The notes: generated by a model not told the origin, from the letters alone. 64,000 nucleotides of DNA from Aphelocoma coerulescens (GCF_041296385.1 NC_091015.1:94100004-94164003); one strand, 5' to 3'. Shown: positions 1 through 25,560, counted from the first letter of the stretch. Numbers and translations: made by a program.

Positions 1-13106
<13,106 letters not shown>

Positions 13107-13651
13107 GTTTCTTTCTGTATTGCTTGGCAGCTTCCATGAGGCTGACTTCCAGACTTTTGCTTTTAGCATGAAACTATATTTTAAAATTTTGGTTGGAATG
13201 GGATGTTCCTCTTTTAAAGTTTCACCTATTTTATATTTTAAATGAAAGCTATAAAGAGATTTCTCTTCAAATGTGTCTTCTTTTTACCATTTTAAACTCC
13301 CTTTTCTTGGTAGATTTGTGTGTCTGTTGCTGGCAACAGACCAGGCACCAGTAAAATCTAAAGCCCATATTTTTAATGGAACAATGGTATGCACAAATGC
13401 ACTGCATGTGTGTAACTGGTCAAAAATTCCTTCAGAAGTAAAACCTGGGGTTCCATTCAAAGCAGACAGATTCCAAAACCATTTTTTTCTCCTATGATTG
13501 TTTACCCCACCTACCACCCAGTCTGATTACTATTGATAACTGCAGGTTCTTTAAAGGATAAGAGAATCAGTGTGAGTATCCATACAAATGCACATACAGG
13601 ATATCTGACTGACAACCTTGTTATTCAAAATAAAACCGTGTGCAGCATCCT
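13107..13651 (+). other. NSUN2: NSUN2 3' untranslated region
   Basis: This non-coding stretch runs from the TAG to the likely cleavage point, just before an A-run at about 13,652. Length is about 545 bp. It is AT-rich with no other open frame of note. The end is inferred from the poly(A) signal and has not been seen in a transcript. Confidence 0.7.
13629..13634 (+). terminator. NSUN2: Poly(A) signal AATAAA for NSUN2
   Basis: A canonical AATAAA lies 523 bp after the NSUN2 stop. An A-rich stretch starts about 18 bp downstream, a usual distance for cleavage. It is the first canonical signal after the stop. Confidence 0.75.
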
Positions 13652-16240
13652 GGAAAAAAAAAAGCAAGCAGAATGCATTTTACCAGAGACTGATGTGTGA
13701 GGTTCTTCAGAGTGATAAATTGCTTGACAGAGCCAGCTAGTAAATATTGTTAACTAGATCTTCAGGTGTGCTGAGTGTGCCTCAGACTCCTGTCTTGAAA
13801 TATGCCTGGGAAGAGTCTGTGACCGTCACTCAGTCTGCTGTGGGCATCTGTTCCTCTCTCAGTTCTTCAAGGGGGAGTCATCTATAATTTTTGCAAGATA
13901 ACTTGTTTATAGCTGAAATAATAGTTAAAAAAAGAAAGCACAGTGGTATATATGTTGTTGTATAGTACATGTTTAAAAGGTTATTTAGGTCTAAAAGGGC
14001 AATTTATTTAATCTGACTTAGAAACAAAAAAAAAAGCTACCTCAGAAACTTATAAATTCCATCCTTTGTGGCTTAGTTTCAGCACTACTGTGTACTTCAG
14101 TCAAATTGGTCTGAAAGGAAAGTGACCAGCATTATAAGGTATTGTCCTCCTCTAGGACCATAGTGATGCAAATATTTCTTATGCCTGTCAAGCGGAATTT
14201 TACCATGTGTATTTTTATTGATGAAGTCTTGTGTGGCTTGGATCCATTTGCTATACCTTGCTACAACAGACTTTTTGATGTCTGCCCTTGAACTACTTCA
14301 TCAAAAGGGAGAATTCTTGAGGGACAGACATAAAAGTGAAATAATGCCGTGTCCTCTGATGAGATATTAGTCTCGTGCAGTGAGGAACCATTGACAGGAC
14401 TCATTTTCCTCTCGAGAGTCCATAAAATAGGTTAACAAAAGATCAGTTCTTGCCCTTGTATTTTGCTAAGGTTTGAGTTTGTTCTTTGAGTCAAGAGCTG
14501 TGATGGGACAGTTCTGTTTTGGCAGCTGCTTAGGCTGAAGAGCAGCACAGCAGAATTTTCTTTTGAGTGGACATGTGTGCGAACCATAATTTTTAATTCT
14601 TACAGTATACGAGAAAAAAGATTTTGCAACTTGAAACTTCAAGCATGAAACTTAACATTGGTTTTCTTATCTTTGCATTTATTCTGGCATATTGGGCTGG
14701 AAAGACCAGTGTCACTTATGAGTTGTAGTCTGCAGTACTCAGCCCTGATGATTATTTGAATCCATCTAATCTTTATGTTCTGATGATCTCCATAAATTAT
14801 CAAATGGTCAAGTGTTAAAACGTATATGAAGAAACTAGAATTTGGTTTGAATTATGCCTGCTGTTACTGTATCTGCTGATGTTCCTGAGCAGCAGTTTCA
14901 GCTTCCTTTCAGTCAGTGACTCTGGTAAGGATACAAGTTTGACAGGTTAAGCTGAGAAGAGTACTTGTTGATATAGACAATCCAGACAATTAAATCAGCA
15001 GAAAGCAACCTATAGAAAATGAACAGTCCTGATTAGGTTTTTTTGACTGAGCTTATGACTGGCAGACTAAAATGAGAATAGGAAGCTTTTATCTGGGAGC
15101 TAAAGAAAAGTAGGTTCTTGGATCATAAACTGACTGAAATTGGGTATGACTTTTAGACTTGTAATAGAATAAGAGCCCATCATTTAAAATCCTCTCAGTA
15201 GTCCCATTTTCCTGTATTATCTATGAAATTTTGCTTTGCTCTTGGCTTTTTGGAGGTGTATTTTTTTTTGCTGTCAAGTGCAAATGGGAGATTTCAGCTG
15301 AGAAACTAGGGGTCTAATTTTCTTATGCTGTTCAGCAGTTTCACTCTATATCTCCAAGCAAATCCAGAGATTGCAGATTTATTGTATTTTTTTTTTAATA
15401 CTGTGAGTTTCCTTAAACCAGTTGCTCTGTCCCAGTTGCTCTTGCCTTGACAGCAGGAAAGGAAGATGCCCAAAACTGTGTTGGTAGTAGCTGAAAGCAC
15501 TGCCCCACTTTCCCAGGCTGCGAGCCCGATGAAATGGGTGTGTTCTATTTGTCTGTCTCTGCTGAGCTCTCGGCTACTGCGGCTCCGATGCTCAGGTGGC
15601 TGAACCTCTGCCCGGGTGGTTGCTGCAAATAATTTAAAAGGAAGACAAAGTGATAAGCAGTCACTTTAAGCTTGAACACAAATTATGAAGTCTGTCCTTG
15701 TAAGTAGTCCCTATTAAATTTTGTGTGATTTCTCTAGTCAGCATTGCTGGTTTTCAGAAACACAGGGCTGTAGATGTTTGCACTGATGGCACAGGGTTTT
15801 ATATGTGATAGTGGGGAAAACAGAAAAAAAATCCTGCATCTAAATGAATAGCCTGATGATGTGCTGCTCAGAGAAGTCCTCAACTTCTGATAACTGCTGG
15901 ATCCTTAAAATCTGTTGACTGAAAAGCCTAGAATGCTAAGGAGAGAACAAAAGGAATGCACCACAAGAGATGCTTTTCTTCAGCATTTGCCTGATGTTAG
16001 TCATTTGTTACTTTTGGAAATTTGTTAGAATTTTCTTACTTTAATTTGCTGCAGAATTGATATACCATAGCCTAGTGCCACTGAGAGGTGATTTATTTTT
16101 TCTTTCTTAAAGGTCCAAATCCTATTAAAAGTCAATGAGGCTTCTCAAAGTATACAAACCCCTTGAAAAATTCCTGCCCATGAATTTCAAATTTAGACCT
16201 AACAGTAAAAGGAAGCAATGTAGCTCGTGTAACAACCCCT
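13652..16240. other. Intergenic, no recognised feature
   Basis: This is the 2.6 kb downstream of NSUN2. It is AT-rich and lacks any long or recognisable open frame, CR1 tail or LTR end. Small A/T runs occur near 14,023 and 15,389. Confidence 0.6.
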
Positions 16241-16319
16241 TTTTGAAGCTGCGGCAAAGGAAAATCAGAGCATTTCGTTCTTCCAGTGGGAAAACTCCAT
16301 CCCTGAAAACAATCGGTGG

Positions 16320-16640
16320 CGTGCTCATGCTGCAGTGCTGCCGGAGCTGAACTCGGCACGCTCTCTCTCCCTGCTCTCTGCCCAGGACAAGCCTTGTAAA
16401 CAACCCCCAGCAAAGCGGCGCGGAGACAACAGCAGTTCTGTTATTCCCGACAAATGTCCCGATGCCCACATGCCTTTGCCGCTGGGCTTTGCAGCTGCAG
16501 CGCGGCGAGGTCGCTCCGCACGTGTGGTGCCTGCAGCCAGCACGGGCGGTGTCGGGGGACCGCAGACCCTGCAGCATCCCACACGCACCGGGGTACGCAC
16601 CCTGCCCGCACCTTTCTCCCTCCAGGGGCATTCGCCACCC
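16320..16640. other. Isolated GC-rich/CpG-containing patch (orphan CpG-island-like)
   Basis: Sequence composition jumps abruptly from AT-rich to GC-rich with many CpG steps (AGCGGCGCGGAG, GCAGCGCGGCGAGG, CGTGTGG, CACGGGCGG). Several overlapping open frames on both strands result from composition, and none resembles a known protein. It could be an unannotated promoter or an RNA 5' end, but no gene can be tied to it. Confidence 0.5.
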
Positions 16641-17349
16641 CTGTGGCTCACCCTTGTACCAAATACATGGTTGTATTTAATTGTATTTAATTTTGTTTTT
16701 TAAACAAACCTGAGTATTGCTTTTTGACTAAAATCTGGCTTTCTTCCTAGGGTGTGGCTGTTTGTGTTACAAATTTAAGTTTCTTCTGCACTTGGTATTT
16801 CTATTCAGTTAACATTTAAGCAACCTGTTGGCTACATGGGTGCTTGCCCAGGTAGCCAAATTTTTTCTTTAAATGAGTTATCCATGCCTGTCTTTGGCAG
16901 GATGGATAACTCCAGTCACTTCATCACCAAACCATCACTTGGGAGCATGCCTGTACACTCCTGCCTCACCTGAATACCTCCTTGTGTTTCTGATGTTTTG
17001 CCTCTCTCTTCCCATTTTCCATTTGTCATTCCTTGAAATTACAGACTTCTCCCTAATTCTCTTCTTTGTGTAGCTCAAATGCTTTCAGGTGTGTTAACAA
17101 TGGACTTCTGCCTGTTCTCAAAGGGAAAACTGATATGAATGGTGGCCAAAACTATTCTTACAATTTATGTAAGAATGGGGTAAATACACCGTGATCCTTG
17201 CCCAGAATATTCTTCCAGACTCCAGGCGCTTCTTGGAGCAGAGATTATGTCTTTTGGGTTTAATGGTCCTTTATGTAATTGCCCTCCATAAATTTGCTCC
17301 CTAAGACCATGTGGACTTTTAGCTCTCATCCTATAGCAGGGAGCCCCAA
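16641..17349. other. Intergenic, nothing recognised
   Basis: AT-rich sequence lies between the GC patch and the old CR1 relic. Nothing can be supported. Confidence 0.55.
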
Positions 17350-17990
17350 AATCCTACCTGCTGTTGTGTGAAGTAGTATTTTAGCACCTCATAGGTTTGT
17401 TCAATGATCCCTACTTCTTGCATTGAAAGCAACAACAAAACTGATTGCTGACTAGTTTCTTCAGGACACATTTGCGATTTACTGTCTTCTGTCATATCCC
17501 TTATCAGTCATCTTTTTTCCCAAGCTGAGGGGTCCTACCTAACTTGTTTATTCCCTCTATGGAGACTACTCTAGACCTTTCATCATCTTTATCAAATGTT
17601 TCTGACCTTTTCTCAGTTTTTATTTCCTTTTCCAGGGGGAGGAATTGCACATGCTGCTTAGGATATGGCATTTGTGGAAGCATGTGCTCACTCTTCTGTC
17701 CTCCTGTACTCTGGTTAGTGATTCTTCATGCCACTAAATATTGAGCTGAAGTTCCACTGGAATTGCTTGTCATAACCTCATTATTATGTTCTGAGCAGCA
17801 GTGGAGAACCTGGTGGTTTTTACATGTGCTGGTAGCATTATTTTTCCCCATATAAATCACTTTTGTCTGCATTGAGATTCGTTTGCTGTTTTATCACCCA
17901 ATTGCCTTGGTCTTGTAAGGTCCTTCTGCAATTCTTTGAAGCTGGACCTAAACCAGTAGTTACTAACTGAATTGTATCTTGCCCAGAATA
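17350..17990 (-). mobile_element. Ancient CR1-type LINE relic, antisense
   Basis: The reverse complement recalls amniote-wide CR1 copies common in turtles and crocodiles. The similar pieces are TTGTGTGAAGTAGTATTTTA, GTCATATCCCTTATCAGTC followed by CCAAGCTGAGGGGTCC, and GCATTGAGATTCGTTTGCTG followed by CACCCAATTGCC. Spacing and order fit, but many substitutions and indels have accumulated. Boundaries are approximate. Confidence 0.55.
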
Positions 17991-19432
17991 GTTTTCTGGG
18001 AGTCTGCAGGTCCTTAGTAGCTCTGAAAGGATCCTAATCTGGCTGTTTTGTTATGACTAGGTCACACAAGAGGAATTTCATATCAAAATGCTGATGAGCA
18101 GGATGACTGAGCCCAAAGTGACTATAGTATTTTCTTTCTAATATTTAAGTAATTAAATATATGTCCACAAAATACCCTCATAGAATGCCTGTTGTCTGGA
18201 AAATATCAGCTTATTGGAGGGAAAAAAGGTGCCCTTAGGAACACAGCAATCAGACTTCTGACAATTTCCCCTGAATCTTTTCCAGGGTACATCAACCTAG
18301 AAAACTACCAAGGAGGGTCTTGAGAACCACCCCCTAAACTCCTCTATGGCTTCTCAGGCTTCAAATTCACCAAGTGACAAGGTGGTATCCTGTACTTTGT
18401 GTTACCAGGAGTTCCTGCCCTTGTCAGTCTGGATGTCTCCCTGACCAGCTGGTGTACCAGTTAGTCTGGTACACCATCCAACTGTGTGTCCACATTTTCA
18501 GCTGATACTTTAGGGCAGTGAAGAAGGAGTTGGAAACAGCCTGAAATACTAAAAATGTCTGTGTCATTAGTCCCAAGTGACTTTTGAAGTCGTTTTACCC
18601 CTTAGAAAACTTTGCATTTTCTCTATCTTAAAATTTCTTAACTTTTGATCTGAGTATAGAGAGACAAGTGCACTCAGCTGATCTGAAATGGTCTTCACGT
18701 TAGAAATATTTTTCTTTTACACCTTAGTAATGTATTTTATGGTGGGATTTAAATTCGTTGCTGCAAAATCAGCTTAGGCTATCTGGATTTATATTTTTTA
18801 TTGGTGAAAATACTGTAGAGCTTGTGACAGGTGGCAGATTGACAGCCTTGAAGTTAAGCTGATTGTTCCATTATTTCCCAGCATCTTTCAGTTTTTAAAG
18901 GCATCTGCTCTTTTCTAATCTCCCATACTCGGTTTTTCAAGTGATTGCTAAGTCTTCTGAGTCAGTGAAAGCTAATTCCCTAGGTGTCCTTTGATGATGT
19001 TTATCAGGCTTGTCTAATTTGTGAAGTTGTCTAATTTAGTTAGGTGTAACTTATTTCATTACTCTCTAGCTTGTTCTTCCTCTGGTCCCTAAGAGGAAGA
19101 GCATTCATTGATATTGTGTGCATGAACAGTCTCATTTTATTAAAGGGCTAGGTCATCATTTTAGATACATTAATTGCTGTTAGAGAATGCAGGTTCAAAA
19201 GAGATAACAGGCAACTCAGTTTGAAATCATCTGCTGATCCTTTTTTCTTGGATATATTTGTCAGCATTTTCCTTGTGCCATTCAACAAGGTAAAAACAAA
19301 CTGCAGAGAATGGTATCTTGTTATCCTGAAATTCTCTTGCTAAGTTGCACTTTGCAAAGGCACTTCTCAGGGCAAAGTGATGTGACTCACAGCAAAGGAT
19401 ACAAACATGCAGCAAGGGATGCTTCACAAAAG
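17991..19432. other. Intergenic, one small hairpin
   Basis: This is unique-looking sequence. The only structure noted is an 11-bp perfect inverted repeat at 18,450-18,476. Confidence 0.55.
18450..18476. repeat. Perfect 11-bp hairpin, 5-nt loop
   Basis: The arms TGGTGTACCAG and CTGGTACACCA are separated by TTAGT. It shares TACCAGTTAG-N-CTGGTA with the hairpin at 4746-4768. Confidence 0.6.
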
Positions 19433-19617
19433 GAGCTGGGCAGTGGGGCAAGCGGCCCAGAGAGATATGGATCTCCATCCTTGGGTATCTTCAAAAGTTT
19501 CCTGAGTGAGGCCCTGAACAAGCTGACCTAGCCAGGAAGCCAGCTCTGCTTTGAGAAGGGGGTTGGACCAGCTCCCTTCCAGAGCTGATCCAAACCTTAG
19601 TCTTTTTCTGATTCTAG
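19433..19617 (+). mobile_element. CR1 LINE 3' end fragment
   Basis: It contains CR1 3' phrases such as GGGGTTGGACCAGCTCCCTT followed by CCAGAGCTGATCC, and a worn ATTCTA-type tail at about 19,610. It is in sense orientation on the + strand and about 185 bp long. Confidence 0.75.
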
Positions 19618-21107
19618 CACCCCTTCCCAGGTGAGCGCCTTCAGCCACAGCCCCCTGAGACACTTTGCTGAGTACACCTTCACCCACCCTCTGGCTCTTC
19701 AGACATGGGAGTATTGCATTCAGTGATTAGGGAAGCCCCTGTACATGTCCAGCTCAAGTGAAACCAGCCTGCAATGGTCTTAACAACGCAGTTAGTGGAT
19801 CCCCTGCTGACTGTGTACAGTAGGCTGGTATTGCCAGTGCTTTTCATTTCCTGTAATTCAGGCTGATTCAGTGGAATCTGTCAAAGTGCAGGAGGAGTAA
19901 CTTCATAGTTTTTTCAACTATATCATAAATCAGAGGATAGAAGAGTTGAAACAGCTGATGGAATTGTTAATGTTAGATTGCTGTGGTAAAAACGAGACTC
20001 CATTTTGGTGGCATTTCGTGCCACCACCGTTACTTCAGGAACACTGCAGATGTACAAGGCTGGGGAATTGTGTCCTGTGTTCCAAAATGCTGCATTACTG
20101 GCTGAGGAGAGCTGCAGCACATGAATAATGGGAGGCATCTACAGATCTGAATTGTTCCTGTTTTCATTAAGTCATATGTTCAGCTGTAAATGTTATGTTG
20201 TCTCTAGAGACAGAGGATGAGTTGTACATAATGACTGTGAATTTCAGATAGAAAGGGCAGATCTGAGCAGTTTTAGAACATTTTTATTCCCTCAAAAAAA
20301 AAATTAAATGAGGGCATGATTATCTGTTTATCTGGTTACTAGACAGCACAGAAAAACCCATACCCCCTTCAGTTTTGGTTAAGGGATGGCCTCTCACCCA
20401 AAGAAGCACCAGCCCAGGCCTGAGCTTTGACCAGGGGGGTTTGTAAGACACTGCTCATTGATAAATCAGGTAAAATCAGGTGGTGCAGGAGATTCAGTTT
20501 CTTCGTTACCTCAAAAAGGAAGTGATGGTACAAAAGGAATGACAGCTGTGAGGCACTTGTCCTGCTGGGACTCCAGCATGTTCCAAGGAAGTTGGGAAGA
20601 GCCTCTCTAGAGAAGAAATACTGGTGGAAGGTGTTGATAGCAGGCAAGCAGTTTTTCGTAGAAAGAAATGTCCTGTGGGGAGAAGTAAGATGTGTGTGCT
20701 GATGGTCTCCTGTAGGTCACACAGGACGTCAGCCAGTCCCGTGGAGATATTTCTGGTGCTCTGGAACATCTTAAAGATGGTCGGAGACGACATTAAGGCA
20801 ACTGAGCAACTGACCCTTACTTGCCTGTGGATGGGACTTCAGTGTTTAACTGAATTCCTTCTGATATTAGCCAATCTGGGTTTTCTTTCTGACAAAAAAA
20901 AGTTGTTTGGTGGGGTGGTTTTTAGTTTTTGGTTTTGGTTTGGTTTGTATTGTTTTGCTTTTCAATCAAAGCCTTCTCAAGCAACACTGGCAAAAAAGGG
21001 GAGAGAAAGAGAAACCTAGAAAATGTGTGTCAAATAACAAAAGCAGTCATCACAACTGATGAACAATTTATTTGATTCCTATGGAGAATCCAGTTATTCT
21101 GCTTTTC
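19618..21107. other. Intergenic, nothing recognised
   Basis: A T/G-rich run sits at about 20,905-20,960. Open frames on both strands (for example 20,624-21,019) have no recognisable product. Confidence 0.5.
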
Positions 21108-21112
21108 ACATC
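21108..21112. repeat. Target-site duplication, left copy (ACATC)
   Basis: It lies immediately before the LTR TG terminus and is identical to 22,435-22,439. Confidence 0.85.
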
Positions 21113-22434
21113 TGTCATAGGTTAGCAAGCATAGTCCCGGAAGGGATATCCTTGCTAAGGGGTGCTTACAGCTTCCTCTGGGACCTGATAGAACCTATCA
21201 GCTGGCCAGTTTGAATATGGACAATTCTTTAAGCCACTTAAAGTTGTGACCGCCTCTGTGATCCACACTTAAGAATAGACAAACTCCCACCCCAGCTCTC
21301 TCTCATTTCCGGCGCTGGGACAGGTGGCTGCAGGCCCCGTGCAGGGGCCAGCAGGCCCGGCCAGGCCCTGCATGGGCCAGGCCGGGCCGGGCCACAGCCA
21401 GCCTGGAGCCATGGGCCTGTTCCAGCCATGGAACCCCCCCCACTGCCTTGCCGTGGGCAGCCGGAGCGGCTCGGAACCCCCCCTCCACTGCGGCCGAGAT
21501 TCAGCAAAGCGGCACCTCTGTCCGGCAGAGGTCAGGTGACCAACTGCGATAAGCCACATTCCAGCTGTAAGGCCGAGGTGAGATTAACCCTTTTATTGCT
21601 GTGAAGAGCTGAAAACCTGAGGGAAGAGAGAGAGGAGATGCTTAAAGCTGAAAGTCTGTTGTGAAGCTATGATATATCAGAGTATCCTGTTGTAATTTCA
21701 TGAAGATATGGGGGGTGGAGTGTTCAACTCATAAGCAGAAGCACCTGCGCTGAGATAGGCAGATGCTGACGCAGCTGTAATTTCATGAGAAGTTTGGACA
21801 GAGAGAGATGAACCAGATGAACCAGATGAGGACTTTTGCTCCAAAGAGGAAAGGAGAAAAACCTCAATTCCTAGAGATGCTTCCAGAGATAGTTTTAAAG
21901 ATGAAGATGACCCTTTGCTCCCAGGGAAGGAGAAGGGCCTCTGTTTTTCTTTGTTTCTGAACAGCTCAACCTTAAAATTGTACCCCAGAAAACTTTCAAG
22001 AGTGGACCCTCGAAAGCAGTTGCGGGAAAAGCTGCAAGTCGGGGGAAGGGACTCACATCGTAAGCAGAGAGATTCCTCTTCCTGAATGGACTGAACAATA
22101 TTTGGAAGTGGGTGGCTGTCTCGGTGTGATACTGTTTTCATAGCATGAGCAAAAAGAGACTTCTCTTTCTAAATGGACTGAACCAGGTTATTATGGAAGT
22201 GGTAAACAGACTGAACATCTTAAGGGTTGTCTTTACATTGTCAGTGGGAGATGGGAGGAAGGTGGGGGGAGGAGGAGAGTTCTAAAGGTGGTATAATTTT
22301 TTTTTCTTTTCTTCTTTTAGGTCTGTTAATAAACTTCTTTATATTCATTCAAGTTGGTGCCTGCTTTGCAATTCTCCTAATTCTTATCTCACAGAAGATA
22401 AACAGTAATGAGTATTTTAGACCAAACCACTACA
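21113..22434 (+). mobile_element. Endogenous retrovirus solo LTR (1322 bp)
   Basis: It begins TGTCATAG and ends CCACTACA, so it has TG...CA termini with short imperfect inverted ends. It is flanked by a perfect 5-bp duplication ACATC. Inside are a very GC-rich segment (about 21,300-21,540), a repeated block (AATGGACTGAAC...GGAAGTGG at about 22,084 and about 22,172), a T/C-rich tract and an AATAAA at 22,329-22,334 that fits an LTR poly(A) signal. No internal viral genes flank it, which indicates excision by LTR-LTR recombination. It is probably avian ERVL or ERVK, but the class is uncertain. Confidence 0.85.
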
Positions 22435-22439
22435 ACATC
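22435..22439. repeat. Target-site duplication, right copy (ACATC)
   Basis: It lies immediately after the LTR CA terminus and matches the left copy exactly. Confidence 0.85.
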
Positions 22440-23281
22440 CAAACAGGATTTGAATTTACATCCGGTGATCAGAAAACTCACATAATACCTCACTCAAAAG
22501 CCTCAAAAAAGAACTAATTCTTTAATGTTTTCCTTCCTGTGACAAATTGCAACAGGTCATGGATGTGACACACTTTGTTAAAGAACTGAAGTCATACAAA
22601 AGGGTTTGCAGGGTTAAAATAATATGAAATCTCTGATCATGCTATTACACAGACTGTGCTGTTCTCTTGGAGAAGAAATAGGAGGGATAATGTAATACAA
22701 ATGGTGTGCCCAAACAGAGGGAATAACATTAACATTTTGTAGTCCAGGCTGCCTTGGTACAGGGCTGGGATAACAGGGTGATGCTATTGACCTCTAGGAA
22801 CGACATTGAAAGGAAAGCTGAACTCAGCCTGATTCTTTCCTGAAGTTTATAGAAAAGCACATTAAATCAGATTTAATCTGAAAAGGTAAACATCATGAAA
22901 CAGGGTATTTCCCTGATATATTGTTTGTAGCATGCCAGCCATCTACAAAAAGCTGATGTCATTTTCTCTCTCTCTAGATTAATTTCCGGGCTGTGCTCTT
23001 GAGGCAAACGAGACCGTGTTTCAAATCAACTCTGCCCACTAAAGCGAGCGTGTAGGACCATGGAAACAGCAGAGCAGGCTGGGGTGGAAGGGACTTGGGG
23101 AGGTGGTGCAGTGAGCCTCCTGCACCATGAAGGGCCAACTTCCCTGGCTGTTCAGGGTCTAGGTGAGTCTTGGGAATGCCCCAGCGTGGACTGCCTTGTT
23201 GGGCAGCTGCTCCAGTGCTTACCTGCTCCTGTATGGAGGCCATTCAGCAAAATACGGCAAAAAACCCAGGCAGCTGACCCT
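22440..23281. other. Intergenic, nothing recognised
   Basis: This is the spacer between the solo LTR and the next CR1. No gene or repeat can be supported. Confidence 0.5.
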
Positions 23282-23975
23282 TTCATAGAAGTATGGAATA
23301 ATTCAGGTTGGAAAAGACCTCTAAGATTGTGAGTCCAACTGTCAACCCAGCACCACTGTGTTCACCACTAAACCATAACCCCAAGTGCCACATCCACATA
23401 CCTTTTGAACACTTCTAAGGACAGTGACCCCACCACTTCTCTGGGCAGTCCATTCCAATGCTTGGCAACCCTTTCAGTAAAGAATTTTTTTCTAATATCC
23501 AATATAAACCTTCCCTAGAACAACTTGAGGCCATTTTCTCTTGTCCTATCACTTGCTACTTGGGAGAAGGGGCTGACCCTCACCTCACTACATCCTCCTT
23601 TCAGGCAGTTGTAGAGAGGGATAAGGTCCTCCCGAGCCTCCTTTTCTCCAGGCTGAACAACCCCAGCTCCCTCAGCTGCTCCTCACAGGACTTTTGTTCC
23701 AGACTCTTCACCAGCTTCCTTGACTTTTTCTGGACACGCTCCAGCACCTTCTGGTAGTGAGAGGCCCAGAACTGGACAAAGCGCTCGAGATGTGGCCTCA
23801 CCAGCACTGAACACAGAGGGACAATCAGTGCCCTGGTCCTGCTGGACACACTGCTTCTGATACAAGCCACCTGGGCACACGCTGGCTCATGTTCAGCCAG
23901 CTGTGAAACAGCACCCCCAGGTTCTTTTCTGATGGGCAGCTTTCCAGCTACTCTACCCCAGTCCTACATGGAGTA
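23282..23975 (-). mobile_element. CR1 LINE, 5'-truncated, antisense
   Basis: The reverse complement encodes a recognisable CR1 reverse-transcriptase C-terminus: [17 protein letters not shown], then [15 protein letters not shown], then [16 protein letters not shown]. The 3' end at about 23,290 reads AATAATTCAGGTTGGAAAAG. The frame is broken downstream, so it is a dead copy of about 694 bp. Confidence 0.93.
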
Positions 23976-25560
23976 ATACTTTATACATCTGTACTGAAAT
24001 ACTGTGTTTTCCTGAAATGCTGTAGATGTATTTTAATATGAAAAAAAAAGAAAAAGCACAGTACATAGGAAGACAGAGAGGTCTCAGTAGGAGATGAGTG
24101 ATTACCAACAAATTACCATTGATTTAGAGAGGGAATATACGGACGATAACTTTTGTCAGGCTCACTGCTGAAACTGCCAATAGAGGAGCCCTACTGTGAG
24201 AGAATGAACAGCAGATGCTAGTCATAAAAACAATACAAAAAGTCTGAAACAGCTGGTAAGGACAACACTTGACTTTATGGCTGGTTGCACCAAGCACAGA
24301 TGCCAACTACTGTTTCTAAGCAAGATGTGAGAATAAGAATCTAACAAATGCATTGTGATTACTGGAAATCACTGTATTTGCCTCCAGACCCCTGACTGGG
24401 ATCAAAGGTCTCTGACAGAAAGACTGGCTCTGGCTCTAGAGCTGCTCAGCCCCTTCTGCCTGGAAGATGTGTCCTACTAGCAGCAAATTGCTCTCACGTA
24501 TGGTAAGGGACGCCCAGAAACAACCTGCCAAGAGAAGCCAAAGCAAAGGCAGCCTCTGAGAGTAGCTTCACAAGCTCTCCTTATGTCAGAGTTCTTTAGA
24601 GGGGTGTGACCTTTCAAAACCTCTGCCTCCCTGCACCCCTGGAGGATGGAGGATGTGTCTGGAGGAGCCCAGGGTGCTGAAGAAGCCCTGAGTGGAGCAG
24701 TGTGCCCGAGTAATGCTTCCTCAGAGGTAGGCGAGCAGAACCATTGTAAATGCCAAGTAAAAGCTTGTTACTTCCATAAGCGCTGCGCCCCCGCGGTGCT
24801 TTCCTGGCACAGGGGAAAAGCTTGTGTGGCGTGGCTGCGGATGTGCTCTTAAATGCTGCGCGCCTGCTTCTTCCCAGAAGGGTGCATCCATTCACAAAGG
24901 GCTTCCTAGCTGGGAGGTGAAATGGGCAGCGAGCCCCCAGGGAGGCTGTGAGGCAGGGAAGGCTTCAGGGGGAAGCGATGAACAGGACAGGAAGTGGGAG
25001 GGCAGAGGATAAGCACTAGGAGAAACTTGGGAAGCTGGAAAAGACTGCTGGGAGAGAGAGGAATCCTGCAACATTAGGAATAACAAGCAATTTAAAGTAC
25101 TGCAGCTGGCTGCGGGTGAGAGGAATGTGTAAGGGTTTTGAAGGTCAAACATCTGATGTTAAAAGGAAAAGATGCCCCTGGGGAATTGTGTGTATGCAGC
25201 ACAGCACTGGAACTGCTGCTTTCCAGGACTGAGCAACGTGATGAAGCACTGATGCACTTACTGGCTGCGGCTCCTGAGGGAAATGTGTCCATGCAAGAGC
25301 TGCTCTCCCTGGTGCTTGAAGGGAGCAATTAAGGCCATTGCTAGGCAAGTTCTTAACAGCAACCGCCTCTGCAGACAATATTGAAGAGATGCCAGTTCTG
25401 GGCTCGGGAATGATGGTAAAGTCTTGTGAGGACGGGAAGTACCAGAAAAAAGTGGTGAAAAAATAGGAGGCACCAAACCAATATGGCACATAAAAGAGTA
25501 GCCTGTTCCAAAAGGCCCAGTTGGTTTGTGCTCCAGAGTTTGGAAGGGGCATAAGCTGGA
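23976..25560. other. Intergenic, nothing recognised
   Basis: Mixed composition, slightly GC-richer at 24,780-25,000. Overlapping open frames lack any known similarity. Confidence 0.5.

Noticed and set aside
16125..16703. 168- and 122-codon frames at the GC patch
   Set aside because: They are opposite-strand frames over the same GC-rich bases, with no recognisable protein. I kept the patch only as a composition feature.
23601..23870. Reverse-transcriptase-like 89-residue frame
   Set aside because: It is not a separate gene. It is the C-terminal remnant of CR1 ORF2 and is covered by the CR1 entry.
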